Positions 25,890 to 31,405 of a stretch of 64,000 nucleotides of DNA are shown one piece after another. Origin of the DNA: Aquarana catesbeiana (taxonomy: Eukaryota; Chordata; Amphibia; Anura; Ranidae); assembly GCF_042186555.1 (NCBI RefSeq), contig NC_133332.1, forward strand, positions 233,903,015 through 233,967,014, read 5' to 3'. Made by a program: the position numbers and the translations under genes. The notes beneath the pieces are model-generated. The model saw only the letters and a program-made list of their open reading frames with translations, was not told the origin of the DNA and ran no database searches. Position 1 is the stretch's first letter. Each line of letters opens with the position of its first letter.

Positions 25890-26242
25890 CATACACACAC
25901 ACACACATACATACATACATTCTAATTCTTCCCTGTTTTCTACATTGTAATTGTGAGTTTGATTATGTATCTGAAGCTGTTCCTCAGTGTAGTGCATGCT
26001 GGGACTGGTAGTTCCTCAGTGTGGTGCATGCTGGGACTGGTAGTTCCTCAGTGTGGTGCATGCTGGGACTGGTAGTTCCTCAGTGTGGTGCATGCTGGGA
26101 CTGGTAGTTCCTCAGTGCTCTGCTCCCTGTACTCTGTGCTGATAAATCTGGCATACATGGCCTCAGACAGCCCATCCACACCACACACCGGGTGCCTGGC
26201 CGCCACCTCATCGTCCACCCTGGATAAGCCTAGGTTCACCAT
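3782..26242 (-). CDS. TMEM141: TMEM141 (transmembrane protein 141), four coding exons
   Basis: Joining 26242-26189, 22554-22488, 20314-20231 and 3933-3782 on the minus strand gives an uninterrupted 118-residue frame ending in TAG. All three introns are GT-AG and the phases agree (0, 1, 1). It begins MVNLGLSRVDD, which I recall as the start of vertebrate TMEM141; further family hallmarks are CQSxAFMKGV (exon 2), LPYPMKW (exon 3) and AGSVASY plus EKC..LW (exon 4). The human protein is about 108 residues, so this copy has a slightly longer tail. Two hydrophobic stretches, about residues 32-52 and 70-86, fit the two-pass membrane topology of the family, whose function is poorly defined. Introns are about 3.6, 2.2 and 16.3 kb and packed with transposons. 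No frameshift or missing exon is visible. The identification rests on remembered family sequence; the splice structure is read directly. Confidence 0.93.
4795..5215. repeat. dispersed repeat, family F copy 1
   Basis: The segment from GACTTTTAAAAATCAGG through CTTACCAGTCCATG and the gene-like CGCCATCTTAGATTT motif recurs in diverged form at 22897-23060. It lies in TMEM141 intron 3. Class unknown. Confidence 0.5.
5221..6368. other. intronic stretch without recognised genes
   Basis: Low-complexity AT-rich intron sequence. A short inverted repeat (GAGGGTGGCTACATT near 5647 against its complement near 5690-5705) and a GAAATGCGTTGAC motif near 6150 are the only structures I see. Confidence 0.4.
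6369..6551. mobile_element. hAT-type MITE with exact 8-bp target duplication
   Basis: Termini CAGTGGTCATCAACCCTGTC are repeated inverted at the other end with an almost perfect long stem. The flanks are identical 8-mers TCTTATGG (6361-6368 and 6552-6559). TIRs starting CAGNGG with 8-bp duplications are typical of hAT transposons. At 183 bp it has no coding capacity. Confidence 0.9.
6645..6965 (+). repeat. family B repeat, internal fragment
   Basis: It shares CTTACCT..CCCAGCG, the CCATTGGCTCCC..GCTGTCA segment and the GTGCAAAACCA end with copies at 9037, 17500 and 18014. Both TTAA termini are missing. Long open frames across it are chance products of its GC-rich composition. Confidence 0.55.
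7293..8158. mobile_element. TA-flanked MITE with CCCCGAAAATAAG termini
   Basis: Left end CCGTGTACTTACCCCGAAA (TA at 7291-7292) and right end TTATTTTCGGGGAAACATGG (TA at 8159-8160) are inverted copies, followed on both sides by ATAAGACCTACCC-like repeats. The TA duplication points to the Tc1/mariner group; no transposase remains. Confidence 0.75.
8697..8873. mobile_element. palindromic MITE (TTGATTTACTAAAACTGGA termini)
   Basis: The two halves of this 177-bp element are near-complete inverted copies: GATTTACTAAAACTGGAGAG on the left pairs with CTCCAGTTTTAGTAAATC on the right, and the AGCTGATTGG cores pair inside. A short fragment of the same terminus occurs at about 26640-26657. Target duplication unclear. 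Confidence 0.75.
9037..9451 (+). repeat. family B TTAA-bounded repeat, copy truncated by microsatellite and Tc1
   Basis: It starts after TTAA (9033-9036) with AGGGGTTGTAAACCC, contains the small hairpin CCTTAATG..CATTAAGG and the GAGGTAAGTAT motif, then runs into a GT microsatellite and a Tc1 relic, so its right terminus is missing. Confidence 0.6.
9452..9478. repeat. (GT)n microsatellite
   Basis: About 13 uninterrupted GT dinucleotides separate the family B copy from the Tc1 relic. Confidence 0.95.
9653..9841 (-). pseudogene. Tc1 transposase C-terminal fragment
   Basis: The open stretch encodes WPAQNPDLNLIEHLWDELER, the hallmark around the last acidic catalytic residue (the E of IEHLW) of the Tc1/mariner DDE transposases. 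Only about 60 of an expected 340 residues are present and the upstream part lies inverted, so this is not a functional gene. Confidence 0.85.
9846..10064 (+). pseudogene. Tc1 transposase middle segment, inverted relative to its C-terminus
   Basis: Plus-strand translation, with stops, gives MMWGYFSGVGLG and related text of the transposase catalytic core that should precede the fragment at 9653-9841. At least two in-frame stops are present. Its end repeats the junction sequence found at the start of the C-terminal fragment. Confidence 0.75.
10498..11138. repeat. TTAA-bounded repeat with a smaller palindromic insert
   Basis: TTAA occurs at 10494-10497 and 11139-11142, followed inward by GGTGTATGTAAACCC and by the complement of GTTCACCTTTACAG. 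Near 10713-10790 the sequence CATAGATGGTTTGAATCTC appears with its inverted copy, marking part of another short element. Confidence 0.4.
11443..12486 (-). mobile_element. poly(A)-tailed retroposed insertion with 15-bp target duplication
   Basis: A 15-bp direct repeat ACAAACCAAGCTGTT flanks the block exactly (11428-11442 and 12487-12501). The left edge is a T-rich tract, meaning a poly(A) tail on the minus strand. These are marks of LINE-type target-primed insertion. I recognise no open frame, so it may be a SINE, a LINE 3' end or a retroposed RNA. A further MITE lies inside it. Confidence 0.85.
11911..12177. mobile_element. MITE (GCCCGGGTTCACAC termini) inside the retroposon
   Basis: Perfect terminal inverted repeats GCCCGGGTTCACAC/GTGTGAACCCGGGC are flanked by TGA at 11908-11910 and 12178-12180. 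A 3-bp duplication and this terminus style fit the PIF/Harbinger group. It contains an internal hairpin around GAGGTGCGGAAACGCACCTC. Confidence 0.85.
12948..13052. repeat. imperfect long inverted repeat
   Basis: Arms of about 35 bp, GATCTCGCTGTGCATTTGTG... and its near complement ending at 13052, enclose a loop of about 32 bp. It sits directly beside a second, tighter hairpin. Confidence 0.7.
13075..13138. repeat. 64-nt hairpin of pre-miRNA size
   Basis: Arms of 26-27 nt (13075-13101 and 13113-13138) pair with two mismatches around an 11-nt loop. The stem begins CATGGCTGCAGAG. It lies in TMEM141 intron 3. It may simply be the core of a palindromic transposon. Confidence 0.7.
13846..14167. 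mobile_element. hAT-like element with 8-bp target duplication
   Basis: TGTAGACC occurs at 13838-13845 and again at 14168-14175. The interior begins TCCCATTCTCAACCAGGGTT and ends TTTGAGAAAGGCTGC, matching the CAG..GGTTCTCAACC class of hAT termini with some decay. About 320 bp, non-coding. Confidence 0.75.
14214..14559. mobile_element. MITE (GGGCCAGTTCACACCA termini)
   Basis: The 16-bp termini are exact inverted copies. Flanks are TGA and TTA, one mismatch from a 3-bp duplication. The interior is built of diverged GTGCGTTTTT-like short repeats. Confidence 0.75.
14582..15076. repeat. TTAA-bounded repeat, family C copy 1
   Basis: TTAA at 14578-14581 and 15077-15080. The body, from AAAATCAGTCTGTATATGCA to TGGGTTTAGTAAC, recurs at 20902-21424 in the same orientation with scattered substitutions and indels. 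Confidence 0.75.
15587..17150 (+). pseudogene. decayed LINE-1-like ORF2 fragment
   Basis: Plus-strand frames, broken by several frameshifts and stops, carry L1 ORF2 text in the right order. There is an endonuclease end followed by WTWRLNENLL (about 15690-15720), the pre-RT segment HKAVVRGELI, the RT start LPKEKSPDPNGFT (about 16210-16250), HRPISLLNTDIKI (about 16292-16330), and the C-terminal GIPNVCWYNKAISLQRILDW (about 16730-16790). The RT catalytic block is missing or unreadable and the 5' half is absent. It lies antisense in TMEM141 intron 3 and is followed by a T-rich tract near 17150. Confidence 0.88.
17151..17450. repeat. A/T-rich low-complexity tract with a G run
   Basis: A T run (17152-17168), then A-rich sequence, then AAAAAAAGGGGGGGGGG near 17337-17353. 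It probably includes the decayed tail of the LINE relic. No gene seen. Confidence 0.6.
17500..17707 (+). repeat. family B repeat, 3' half
   Basis: It carries GTGCACTTA..GAGGAG, the GCAGGTAAGTATATG motif and the terminal TTTACAATCACTTTAA (TTAA 17708-17711), as in the copy at 18014-18703. The 5' terminus is missing. Confidence 0.6.
18014..18703 (+). repeat. family B TTAA-bounded repeat, interrupted copy
   Basis: It opens after TTAA (18010-18013) with AGTGGTTGTAAAGCC and ends TTACAATCACTTTGA (TTAA mutated). The hairpin CCTTAATGCATTCCTTGCATTAAGG follows the left end. Near its right end it is split by the MITE at 18447-18692. Confidence 0.75.
18447..18692. mobile_element. MITE (GCCCTGGTTCAC termini) inside family B
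   Basis: The terminal inverted repeats AGCCCTGGTTCAC/GTGAACCAGGGC are flanked by TTA on both sides (18444-18446 and 18693-18695). Removing it restores the normal family B end. A hairpin GTACGAGTTCAGCTGAACTCG-like segment lies inside. Confidence 0.85.
18704..19853. other. intronic stretch without recognised genes
   Basis: Contains a short CTACTGACA/CACTGTC-rich degenerate tract (about 19370-19540) and an A run (19543-19557). No transposon ends or coding potential seen. Confidence 0.4.
19857..20176. mobile_element. MITE (AGCTGGGTATAC termini)
   Basis: Termini AGCTGGGTATACATGG and the complement of GCTGGGTATACACCAG are inverted and flanked by TTA (19854-19856 and 20177-20179). It lies only about 50 bp from TMEM141 exon 3. 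Confidence 0.8.
20231..20314 (-). CDS. TMEM141: TMEM141 coding exon 3
   Basis: This 84-nt exon lies between a TTGCAG acceptor and a strong TGTAG|GTAAGA donor. It completes the split glycine codon, finishes the first hydrophobic helix (TVTAMIIQSAL), carries the basic loop KRRLPYPMKW typical of the family, and starts the second helix (NILVSV). It ends in phase 1. A MITE (19857-20176) lies only about 50 bp past the donor, so insertions come very close without breaking the splice site. Confidence 0.93.
20902..21424. repeat. TTAA-bounded repeat, family C copy 2
   Basis: TTAA at 20898-20901 and 21425-21428. Body colinear with 14582-15076. The next MITE begins at the TTA of its right target duplication. 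Confidence 0.75.
21428..21690. mobile_element. MITE of the AGCTGGG family, 3'-truncated
   Basis: It starts TTA|AGCTGGGCATACACT like the element at 19857 and shares GTATTCTGACAGCAG. An internal hairpin TTCCTCCATCCAC/GTGGATGGAGGAA (about 21644-21677) is preserved. The right terminus is replaced by an A run. Confidence 0.6.
21800..22487. other. intron 2 stretch, no recognised gene
   Basis: Holds a 17-nt G run (21804-21820) and another G run near 22213-22223. Otherwise no repeat termini or conserved coding sequence before TMEM141 exon 2. Confidence 0.4.
22488..22554 (-). CDS. TMEM141: TMEM141 coding exon 2
   Basis: This 67-nt exon follows a good acceptor (CTTTATTTCTTGCAG) and ends at a CACAG|GTACTA donor. 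It encodes the conserved segment GLSGYASCQSQAFMKGV and the start of the first predicted membrane helix, ending with one base of a glycine codon (phase 1). Two other frames are open over short spans but do not connect in phase with the flanking exons and match nothing known to me. Confidence 0.92.
22897..23060. repeat. dispersed repeat, family F copy 2
   Basis: GACTTTAAAAAATCAGGTACTTACCAGTCCATG and following text matches 4795-5000 in the same orientation, diverged. A run of A and a run of G flank it. Confidence 0.5.
23716..24002. mobile_element. TA-flanked MITE (CCGTATTTATCGGCGTATAA termini)
   Basis: Both ends carry CCGTATTTATCGGC and its complement, each next to TA (23714-23715, 24003-24004). 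A second inner pair of GTATAACACGCACC repeats follows. The same family appears at 58861-59463. TA target implies the Tc1/mariner group. Confidence 0.85.
24005..25010. other. intron 1 stretch, unclassified
   Basis: Diverged repeat-like sequence (TCCATTTACACCTG occurs twice, 24280-24420). A C run lies at 24941-24957. At about 24892-24912 GGACTACATGTCCCAGCATA resembles a ZNF143-type site. No exon recognised. Confidence 0.4.
25015..25123 (+). repeat. local direct repeat, left copy
   Basis: The text CTATTTTATAGTGGG through TTTGCTTTGACTTTACTTGAC, a T run and ACTTGTATAC is duplicated at 25747-25840 in the same orientation, about 725 bp away. Confidence 0.8.
25126..25330 (+). mobile_element. Tc1-like terminal region, second family, truncated
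   Basis: It starts CAGTGGGGCAAAAAAGTATT after TA (25124-25125) and repeats AAAATAAGTATTTGGTCA near 25304, the outer and inner direct repeats of an IR/DR-type Tc1 terminus known from fish and frogs. The sequence stops at about 25330; the transposase and far end are gone. Confidence 0.85.
25430..25555 (+). repeat. short tandem repeat, about 25-bp unit
   Basis: Four to five diverged copies of ATTATGGGCACGGTGAGGCT. Non-coding. Confidence 0.75.
25678..25729. repeat. (TA)n microsatellite
   Basis: About 25 AT dinucleotides. Another TA/CATA tract occupies 25857-25920. Confidence 0.95.
25747..25840 (+). repeat. local direct repeat, right copy
   Basis: Copy of 25015-25123, with a shorter T run and a CTTGTATAC end lacking the Tc1 insertion that follows the left copy. 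Confidence 0.8.
25980..26117 (-). repeat. 32-bp tandem repeat carrying ZNF143/SBS-like motifs
   Basis: Four consecutive 32-bp units (starting 25980, 26012, 26044, 26076) plus a 10-bp partial unit. Only one base differs, in unit 1. On the minus strand each unit contains ACTACCAGTCCCAGCATGC, close to the remembered ZNF143/SBS consensus ACTACAAyTCCCAGCATGC. The array starts about 70 bp into intron 1 of TMEM141. Confidence 0.85.
26189..26242 (-). CDS. TMEM141: TMEM141 coding exon 1
   Basis: This 54-nt coding part encodes 18 residues, from MVNLGLSRVDD to an RHP end. The ATG sits in a favourable context (purine at -3 is lacking but G at +4 is present). The donor after CACCCG is GTGTGT, a weak but acceptable GT site, and the junction is phase 0, so the next residue is the glycine that opens exon 2. 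The frame stays open upstream of the ATG, but the TMEM141 family starts at this methionine, so I chose it. Confidence 0.92.
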
Positions 26243-26350
26243 CCAGCTGATCTCCGTCCCCGTAGAATCCAATCTCTCCTTCTGCTGCCCGAGCAAGGAC
26301 TGAACACTTCCGTGTTTTGCGTTCAGAATCAGAGCAGCGCCACCTACAGG
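26243..26350 (-). promoter_or_regulatory. TMEM141: TMEM141 5' UTR and proximal promoter with ETS site
   Basis: Reading the minus strand, a CGGAAGTG core (26312-26305), the classic ETS/GABP site of TATA-less housekeeping promoters, lies about 65 bp before the ATG. The segment is GC-richer than the surrounding repeats, contains several CpGs and has no TATA box. The transcription start is probably close to the ETS site; this is inferred from position, not from transcript data. Confidence 0.6.
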
Positions 26351-26770
26351 CCAGGGATTCAGGAGGAAACCAAGCTTACTATATATACCATATAATCAGC
26401 TCATATTTTTTGCTCGCTGTCCCAGGAACACCAGAGAAGGCTGTTCACTTTACAAGTGAATTATCCCCAGAGCTTAAGGAATGTGGTGAAATTTCACTTT
26501 GCAAAGAATACCTGATCGGGGACAAGGAAAATATTAAAAACTGCATTTTTGCTTGTATATGATCGCATAATAGAAGTCAGCAGAGCTTCACCTCATCCAT
26601 TAAGTGCTGGGAAAATTCTCTAGCAAAGCAATCTATTTGCCTTTAGTAAATCAACCCCTGTGCATGGGTGTCCGCAGGTAGGGGCAAGGGGGGTCAAGTG
26701 TGCGAATCGGCAAGGTGTCTGCACACAGAGACGGGTGTCCGTCCGTTAGCAGTCCTTGCAGGCATGGCGG

Positions 26771-28080
26771 ATATAGCTCCCAACTGTCCCTGATTTCAAG
26801 GGACTGTCCCTGATTTAGAGCAATGTCCCTCTGTCCTCCTCATTTGTCCATCATTTTAGTCTGATCTTTATGGTTGTATATAATATGCATTTTTTATCTT
26901 TTAAAACGTGTTCCCCAGCGCTAAACCTTTCATCTAAATTCTAAATTGCTGCATTTGTAAATTTTAAAAGCCAATATAATGGAATAGTAGTGGTTAACCG
27001 CATCCCGACCGCCTCACGCAGATATACTGCGGCAGAAGGGCACATACAGGCAGATTAACGTACCTGTACATTGCCCTTTAAGAGGCGGCTCGCGGGTACG
27101 CGCCCGCCGGGAGCTCCGTGACCGCAATCACGGGTCCCGCGGGGATACCCGCGATCGTCTTATGGTGAGGAAGAATGGGGAGCTGCTAATGTAAACAACC
27201 ATCTCCCCGTTCTGCCTAGACAGTGTCAATGATCTCTGCTCCCTATGATCAGGAGCTGCGATCAGTGTAGTGTAACACACAGCCCCTCCCCCCCACAGTT
27301 AGAAACACTCCCTAGGATACACTTAACCCCTACAGCACCACCTAGTGGTTAACCCCTTCACTACCAGTGACATTTTTACAGTAATGCAATTTTTTTAGCA
27401 TTGATTGCTGTATTAATTCCAATGGTCCCAAAAATGTGTCAAAATTGTCCGATGCGTCCGCCATAATGTCGCAGTCACGATAAAAATTGCTGATCGCCGC
27501 CATTACTAGTAAAAAAAAAAAATTTATCAATAAAAATGCCATAAAACTATCCCCTATTTTGTAGACGCTATAACTTTTGCACAAACCAATCAATAAACGC
27601 TTATTGCGATTTTTTTTTTTCTTTACCAAAAATATGTAGAAGAATACATATCGACCTAAACTGAGGAAAAAAAATGTTTTTAAATATTTTTTGGGGATAT
27701 TTATTATAGCAAAAAGTAAAAAATAATGCGTTTTTTTTCAAAATTGATGCTATTTTTTGGTTTATAGCGCAAAAAATAAAAACCGCAGAGGGGATCAAAT
27801 ACCACCAAAAGAAAGCTCTATTTGTGGGGAAAAAAAGGACGTCGCACAACCGTGCAATTGTCAATTAAAGCGACGCAGTGCCGAATCGCAAAAGTGCTTT
27901 GATCAGGAAGGGAGTAAATTCTTCCGGGGCTGAAGTGGTTAAAAAAAAAGCCCTTGTGGATTTATTTAACCTTTTTTTTTTTTTTTTTGGTTAATTCTCC
28001 TTTAAGGGGGAGTGTCCTATGCCTACATACATTTGCTAGTAGGTGTCCCTCATTACAATTTCAAAATGTTGGGATGCATG
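26771..28080. mobile_element. family D element, split copy
   Basis: CTCCCAACTGTCCCTGATTT at the left and AATGTTGGGATGCATG at the right correspond to the ends of the intact copy at 28717-29085. The middle is interrupted by a family A repeat (26998-27938). The flanking halves align with the intact copy without loss at the break. Confidence 0.8.
26998..27938 (+). repeat. family A TTAA-bounded repeat inserted in family D
   Basis: TTAA lies at 26994-26997 and 27939-27942. It starts CCGCATCCCGACCGCC, carries the conserved ATACCACCAAAAGAAAGCT core (about 27799-27817) and ends GGGGCTGAAGTGG. Open frames on the minus strand (FFWWYLI text) recur in other copies because of the shared core and are not evidence of a gene. 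Confidence 0.8.
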
Positions 28081-28716
28081 ACAGCGGGGAGGAGAGGGGG
28101 CGCCAGATTGCGATCTGCACTATGCTCATAATACTCAGGAGAAGATCTTCAGCAACTTGCCCCGCTGTCACACTACCCCATACACTGACCTCAGGCTGTA
28201 CTTACCTCCTTCTCTGTAACTGCAGCCTTAGTAGACAGGAGAAGGACGATCCTCCCAGGTTTGGCTGCTATCCATGTCAGAGCAGTAGTGAGGGTGGATG
28301 GAACAGGAAGATAAAGTTCACTCTGCAGCCACTGTCCAGCCCAACAGTCACGAGAACTCACCCCAGGCCAGCGAAGAAGTTCCTGAATCCAGCCATGGAA
28401 GCTGCCATTAAGGTGAAGTGCTAAATTATATTTATAGAACAAGCTGGGTTAGTGTCAGCTTGTTCTGTGTCATGATCTGTCTGTAATCAGTGCTTGCCGA
28501 TTATTGTTTAATTATCAGTATCCAGCAACTGATAAGACCCCAGACCAGGACAATTATACTACTTTACCAGGCTCATTACAAATCTGTAATGGACATTTTT
28601 AAGGCTATATGTTTTGATTGCAAAGGAGGTGAGCGGCTGCAAGAATTCATTTCTGACCAAGCATGTGATCAGTTACATATTCTTTAAGGTCAGTTACAAA
28701 TGTCTAAAAATCTGTC

Positions 28717-29085
28717 CATATCTCCCAACTGTCCCTGATTTAGAGGGACTGTCCCTGATTTAGAGCAATGTCCCTCTTTCCTCCTCATTTGTCTGTCATT
28801 TTGGTCTGATCTATATAGATGTATATAAAATGCATTTTTTATCTATCAAAAAGTGTTTTCCAGTGCTAAACCTTTCATCTGATTTCTAAATTGCTGTATT
28901 TGTAAATTCCAAAAGCCAATATAAAGGAATATTAGTGGTAAAAAAAGCACTTGTGGGTTTAACCAATCTTGTTTTTTTTTTGTACAATTCTCCTTTAAGG
29001 GGGCATGGCAAGGGGTGTGTCCTATGCCTGCATACTTTTGCTGATAGGTGTCCCTCATTCCCATCTCAAAAAGTTGGGAGGTATG
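28717..29085. mobile_element. family D element, intact copy
   Basis: Ends CATATCTCCCAACT and AGTTGGGAGGTATG form a terminal inverted repeat, with GTCCCT motifs inside each end. 369 bp, non-coding. The target duplication is unclear (ATCTGTC against ATCTTTC). Confidence 0.75.
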
Positions 29086-29320
29086 ATCTTTCTCTCACTC
29101 AGTATAAATCATTTTGGGCATTCTGTATGTAGCTGTTAATATTTTACAAGAAATCTGTATTTTAGGCTAACTAAAGACACCTAAAATTTAGCGCAGTTTG
29201 GCATCTTCGCCCTTGTCACCAGATAACTTTGTCCCGGTACTGGCAGCGCTGCAAGGTCAGTGTCACTGGGCACAATAGTAGACAGTAGCATTTGTATGGC
29301 CACAATAGGAGTTATACAGT

Positions 29321-29454
29321 ATGGACAGAATATCATCTTTATGCTTTTGTGCACATGTAACTACTATTGTGCCTATATAGATGCTGCTGCACCCATATAG
29401 AGGCACGCCAGCATCTATATGGGCACAACAGAATAAAGATGATATTCTGTCCAT
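29321..29454. repeat. long hairpin
   Basis: Perfect 22-bp arms (29321-29342 and 29433-29454) surround a 90-nt loop that itself holds TATAGATGCTG/CAGCATCTATA. Confidence 0.85.
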
Positions 29455-29469
29455 ATAGATTTTAAAATC

Positions 29470-30160
29470 TCCACTGGCTTAAGCCAATGCTGCACCATGT
29501 AGGTGTAGTTTTTATTTTATTGATTGCCTAATTGTATGTTTATTTATACCTTCACTTGCTGTGCTCGCTCGCAGCATGTTTTGCATGTGGCTTAGATCTC
29601 CACGGCAAAACCAGGTACACTCTCTCCCCCAAAAAGTGCCAAATGTGGCAGTGGAAGGGGGGAGGGTGCAGACAATTGGAGCTTCCCCTTTTGGGTGGAG
29701 CTCTGCTTTAACCCTGCTTCAAGCCACCAATAGGGAAGGTAGATTGAAAGTAGAATTCCAGCTTGCGCTAGCCCTAAAAACTGCCCCCTGCCCACTTACC
29801 CCTAACACCTATGCGAACTAACCTATTTTCAGACTGTTCCAATCTGGTCATGTTATCTCACCTGCGTGATCCAGCAGCGTATGCAGGGGAGAGGAGGGAG
29901 CACCAATAACAACTGTGACATGGGAACCTATGGGTGACATCACCTCATCAGGCTTTATCAGCCGTCGCCAAGCGCTTTCTCCCCTGCAGCCGCTGTTGAC
30001 TGACACAGGTAAGATCACACGACCAGACCTTAAAATGATGCCACCCACTGAAAAAAGTTCTGCGGACGCCGATGCCCCTGTGTGTCATGCTTGTGCCATT
30101 TACTGTTACACAGCCCATTGAAATGAATGCATGCCTGCCTGTATGCCTGATGTTGCATGT
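29470..30160. other. unclassified stretch
   Basis: No recognisable exon or element termini. Short GC-rich part at 29870-30010 with CAGCAGCGTATGCAGG.. text resembles family B interiors only loosely. Confidence 0.3.
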
Positions 30161-30485
30161 TAGTCCTCATTCACATGGGCGATGAGGCCTGTATACCGTG
30201 AATAGGACATTTTTTGCAGCGTCTCAACTTTCAGGTGCTGCGTGCATTCAGCCCTTTGAAGTCTGTTAGGACACAGCCGCAGGTCCTACTGTGACAGGTG
30301 CAGGTGAGCAGCCCCCCAAATGCAGACAGTGTGAATACACCTGCACTCCTGTCCTATCAGGACCAGCGGCTGTATCCGCACAGCTCCTGCATTCTAACAG
30401 ACTTCAAAGAACTGAATGGACGCAGCATCTGGAAGTTGATATGCTGCAAAAAACCCATTCGCAGTTTACAGGCCTCATATAGCCT

Positions 30486-30690
30486 AAGCTCACACTGATG
30501 CGATGTGGGAACCAGCGCGATTATGTCACTGGTTCCCGCATCGCATCTCTCCCACAGGCAGTTCACACAGCCTTCTGCGAACCACTGCGGGTGTCAATAC
30601 AATGTTAATGATACCCCCAGATCGGTTCACAGATCTCAGTGCGAACTGTGAACTCGCTCAGGAATTGGATCGCATAGGTGAGAACACTCA
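30486..30690. mobile_element. palindromic MITE fragment
   Basis: It starts AAGCTCACACTGATGCGAT with an inner hairpin GGGAACCAG..CTGGTTCCC, and ends GGATCGCATAGGTGAGAA, a diverged inverted copy of the left end. Resembles the short palindromic MITEs nearby. Confidence 0.5.
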
Positions 30691-30971
30691 TGCGATCTGA
30701 TTTCAGGGTGGGGGAAAAAAAAAAAGTCCCTCCACTGCCTGTTTCCCTTAATTAGAATGGCGGCGCCTGCACCCGATCTGATAGACGGATCAGCCTCGGG
30801 GGGGGGGGGGGGGCGACATCGCGGGCTCCCTGGACAGGTAAGTGTCCTTATTAAAAGTCAGCAGCTACAGTGTTTGTAGCTGCTGACTTAAAATAAAAAA
30901 AAAAAAATTGCGAGTGGAACGCCGCTTTAAGTCCAGTTTATTTTCCAGTGGGCGAACATTAGAGAGTATAA

Positions 30972-31405
30972 TGCCTCGTATACACGGTCTAATTTTCCGA
31001 CGGAAAATGTGTGATAGGACCTTGTTGTCGGAAATTCCGACCGTGTGTAGGCTCCATCACACATTTTCCATCGGATATTCCGACACACAAAGTTTGAGAG
31101 CAGGCTATAAAATTTTCCGACAACAAGATCCGTTGTCGGAATTTCCGATCGTGTGTACACAAATGCGACGCACAAAGTGCCACGTATGCTCAGAATAAAT
31201 AAAGAGATGAAAGCTATTGGCTACTGCCCCGTTTATAGTCCCGACGTACGTGTTTTACTTCACCGCGTTCAGAACGATCGGATTTTCCGACAATTTTGTG
31301 TGACCATGTGTATGCAAAACAAGTTTGAGCCAACATCCGTTGGAAAAAATCCTAGGATTTTGTTGTCGGAATGTCCGATCAATGTCCGATCGTGTGTACG
31401 GGGCA
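30972..31405. mobile_element. PIF/Harbinger-like MITE, copy 1 (434 bp)
   Basis: TIR TGCCTCGTATACACGGTC pairs with the right end ..CGTGTGTACGGGGCA; the flanks are TAA at 30969-30971 and 31406-31408. The interior is a set of TTCCGAC/GTCGGAA inverted motifs. Same length and layout as 41848-42281. Confidence 0.9.

Noticed and set aside
26048..26296. 83-residue minus-strand frame read through as one exon
   Set aside because: The TMEM141 family starts at the internal ATG (26242) and exon 1 ends at 26189. The remainder is intron, including the 32-bp repeats.
27601..27864. Minus-strand frame with FFWWYLI text as a membrane protein
   Set aside because: The same text arises in several family A copies from their shared core and AT-rich surroundings, with no conserved start or length.
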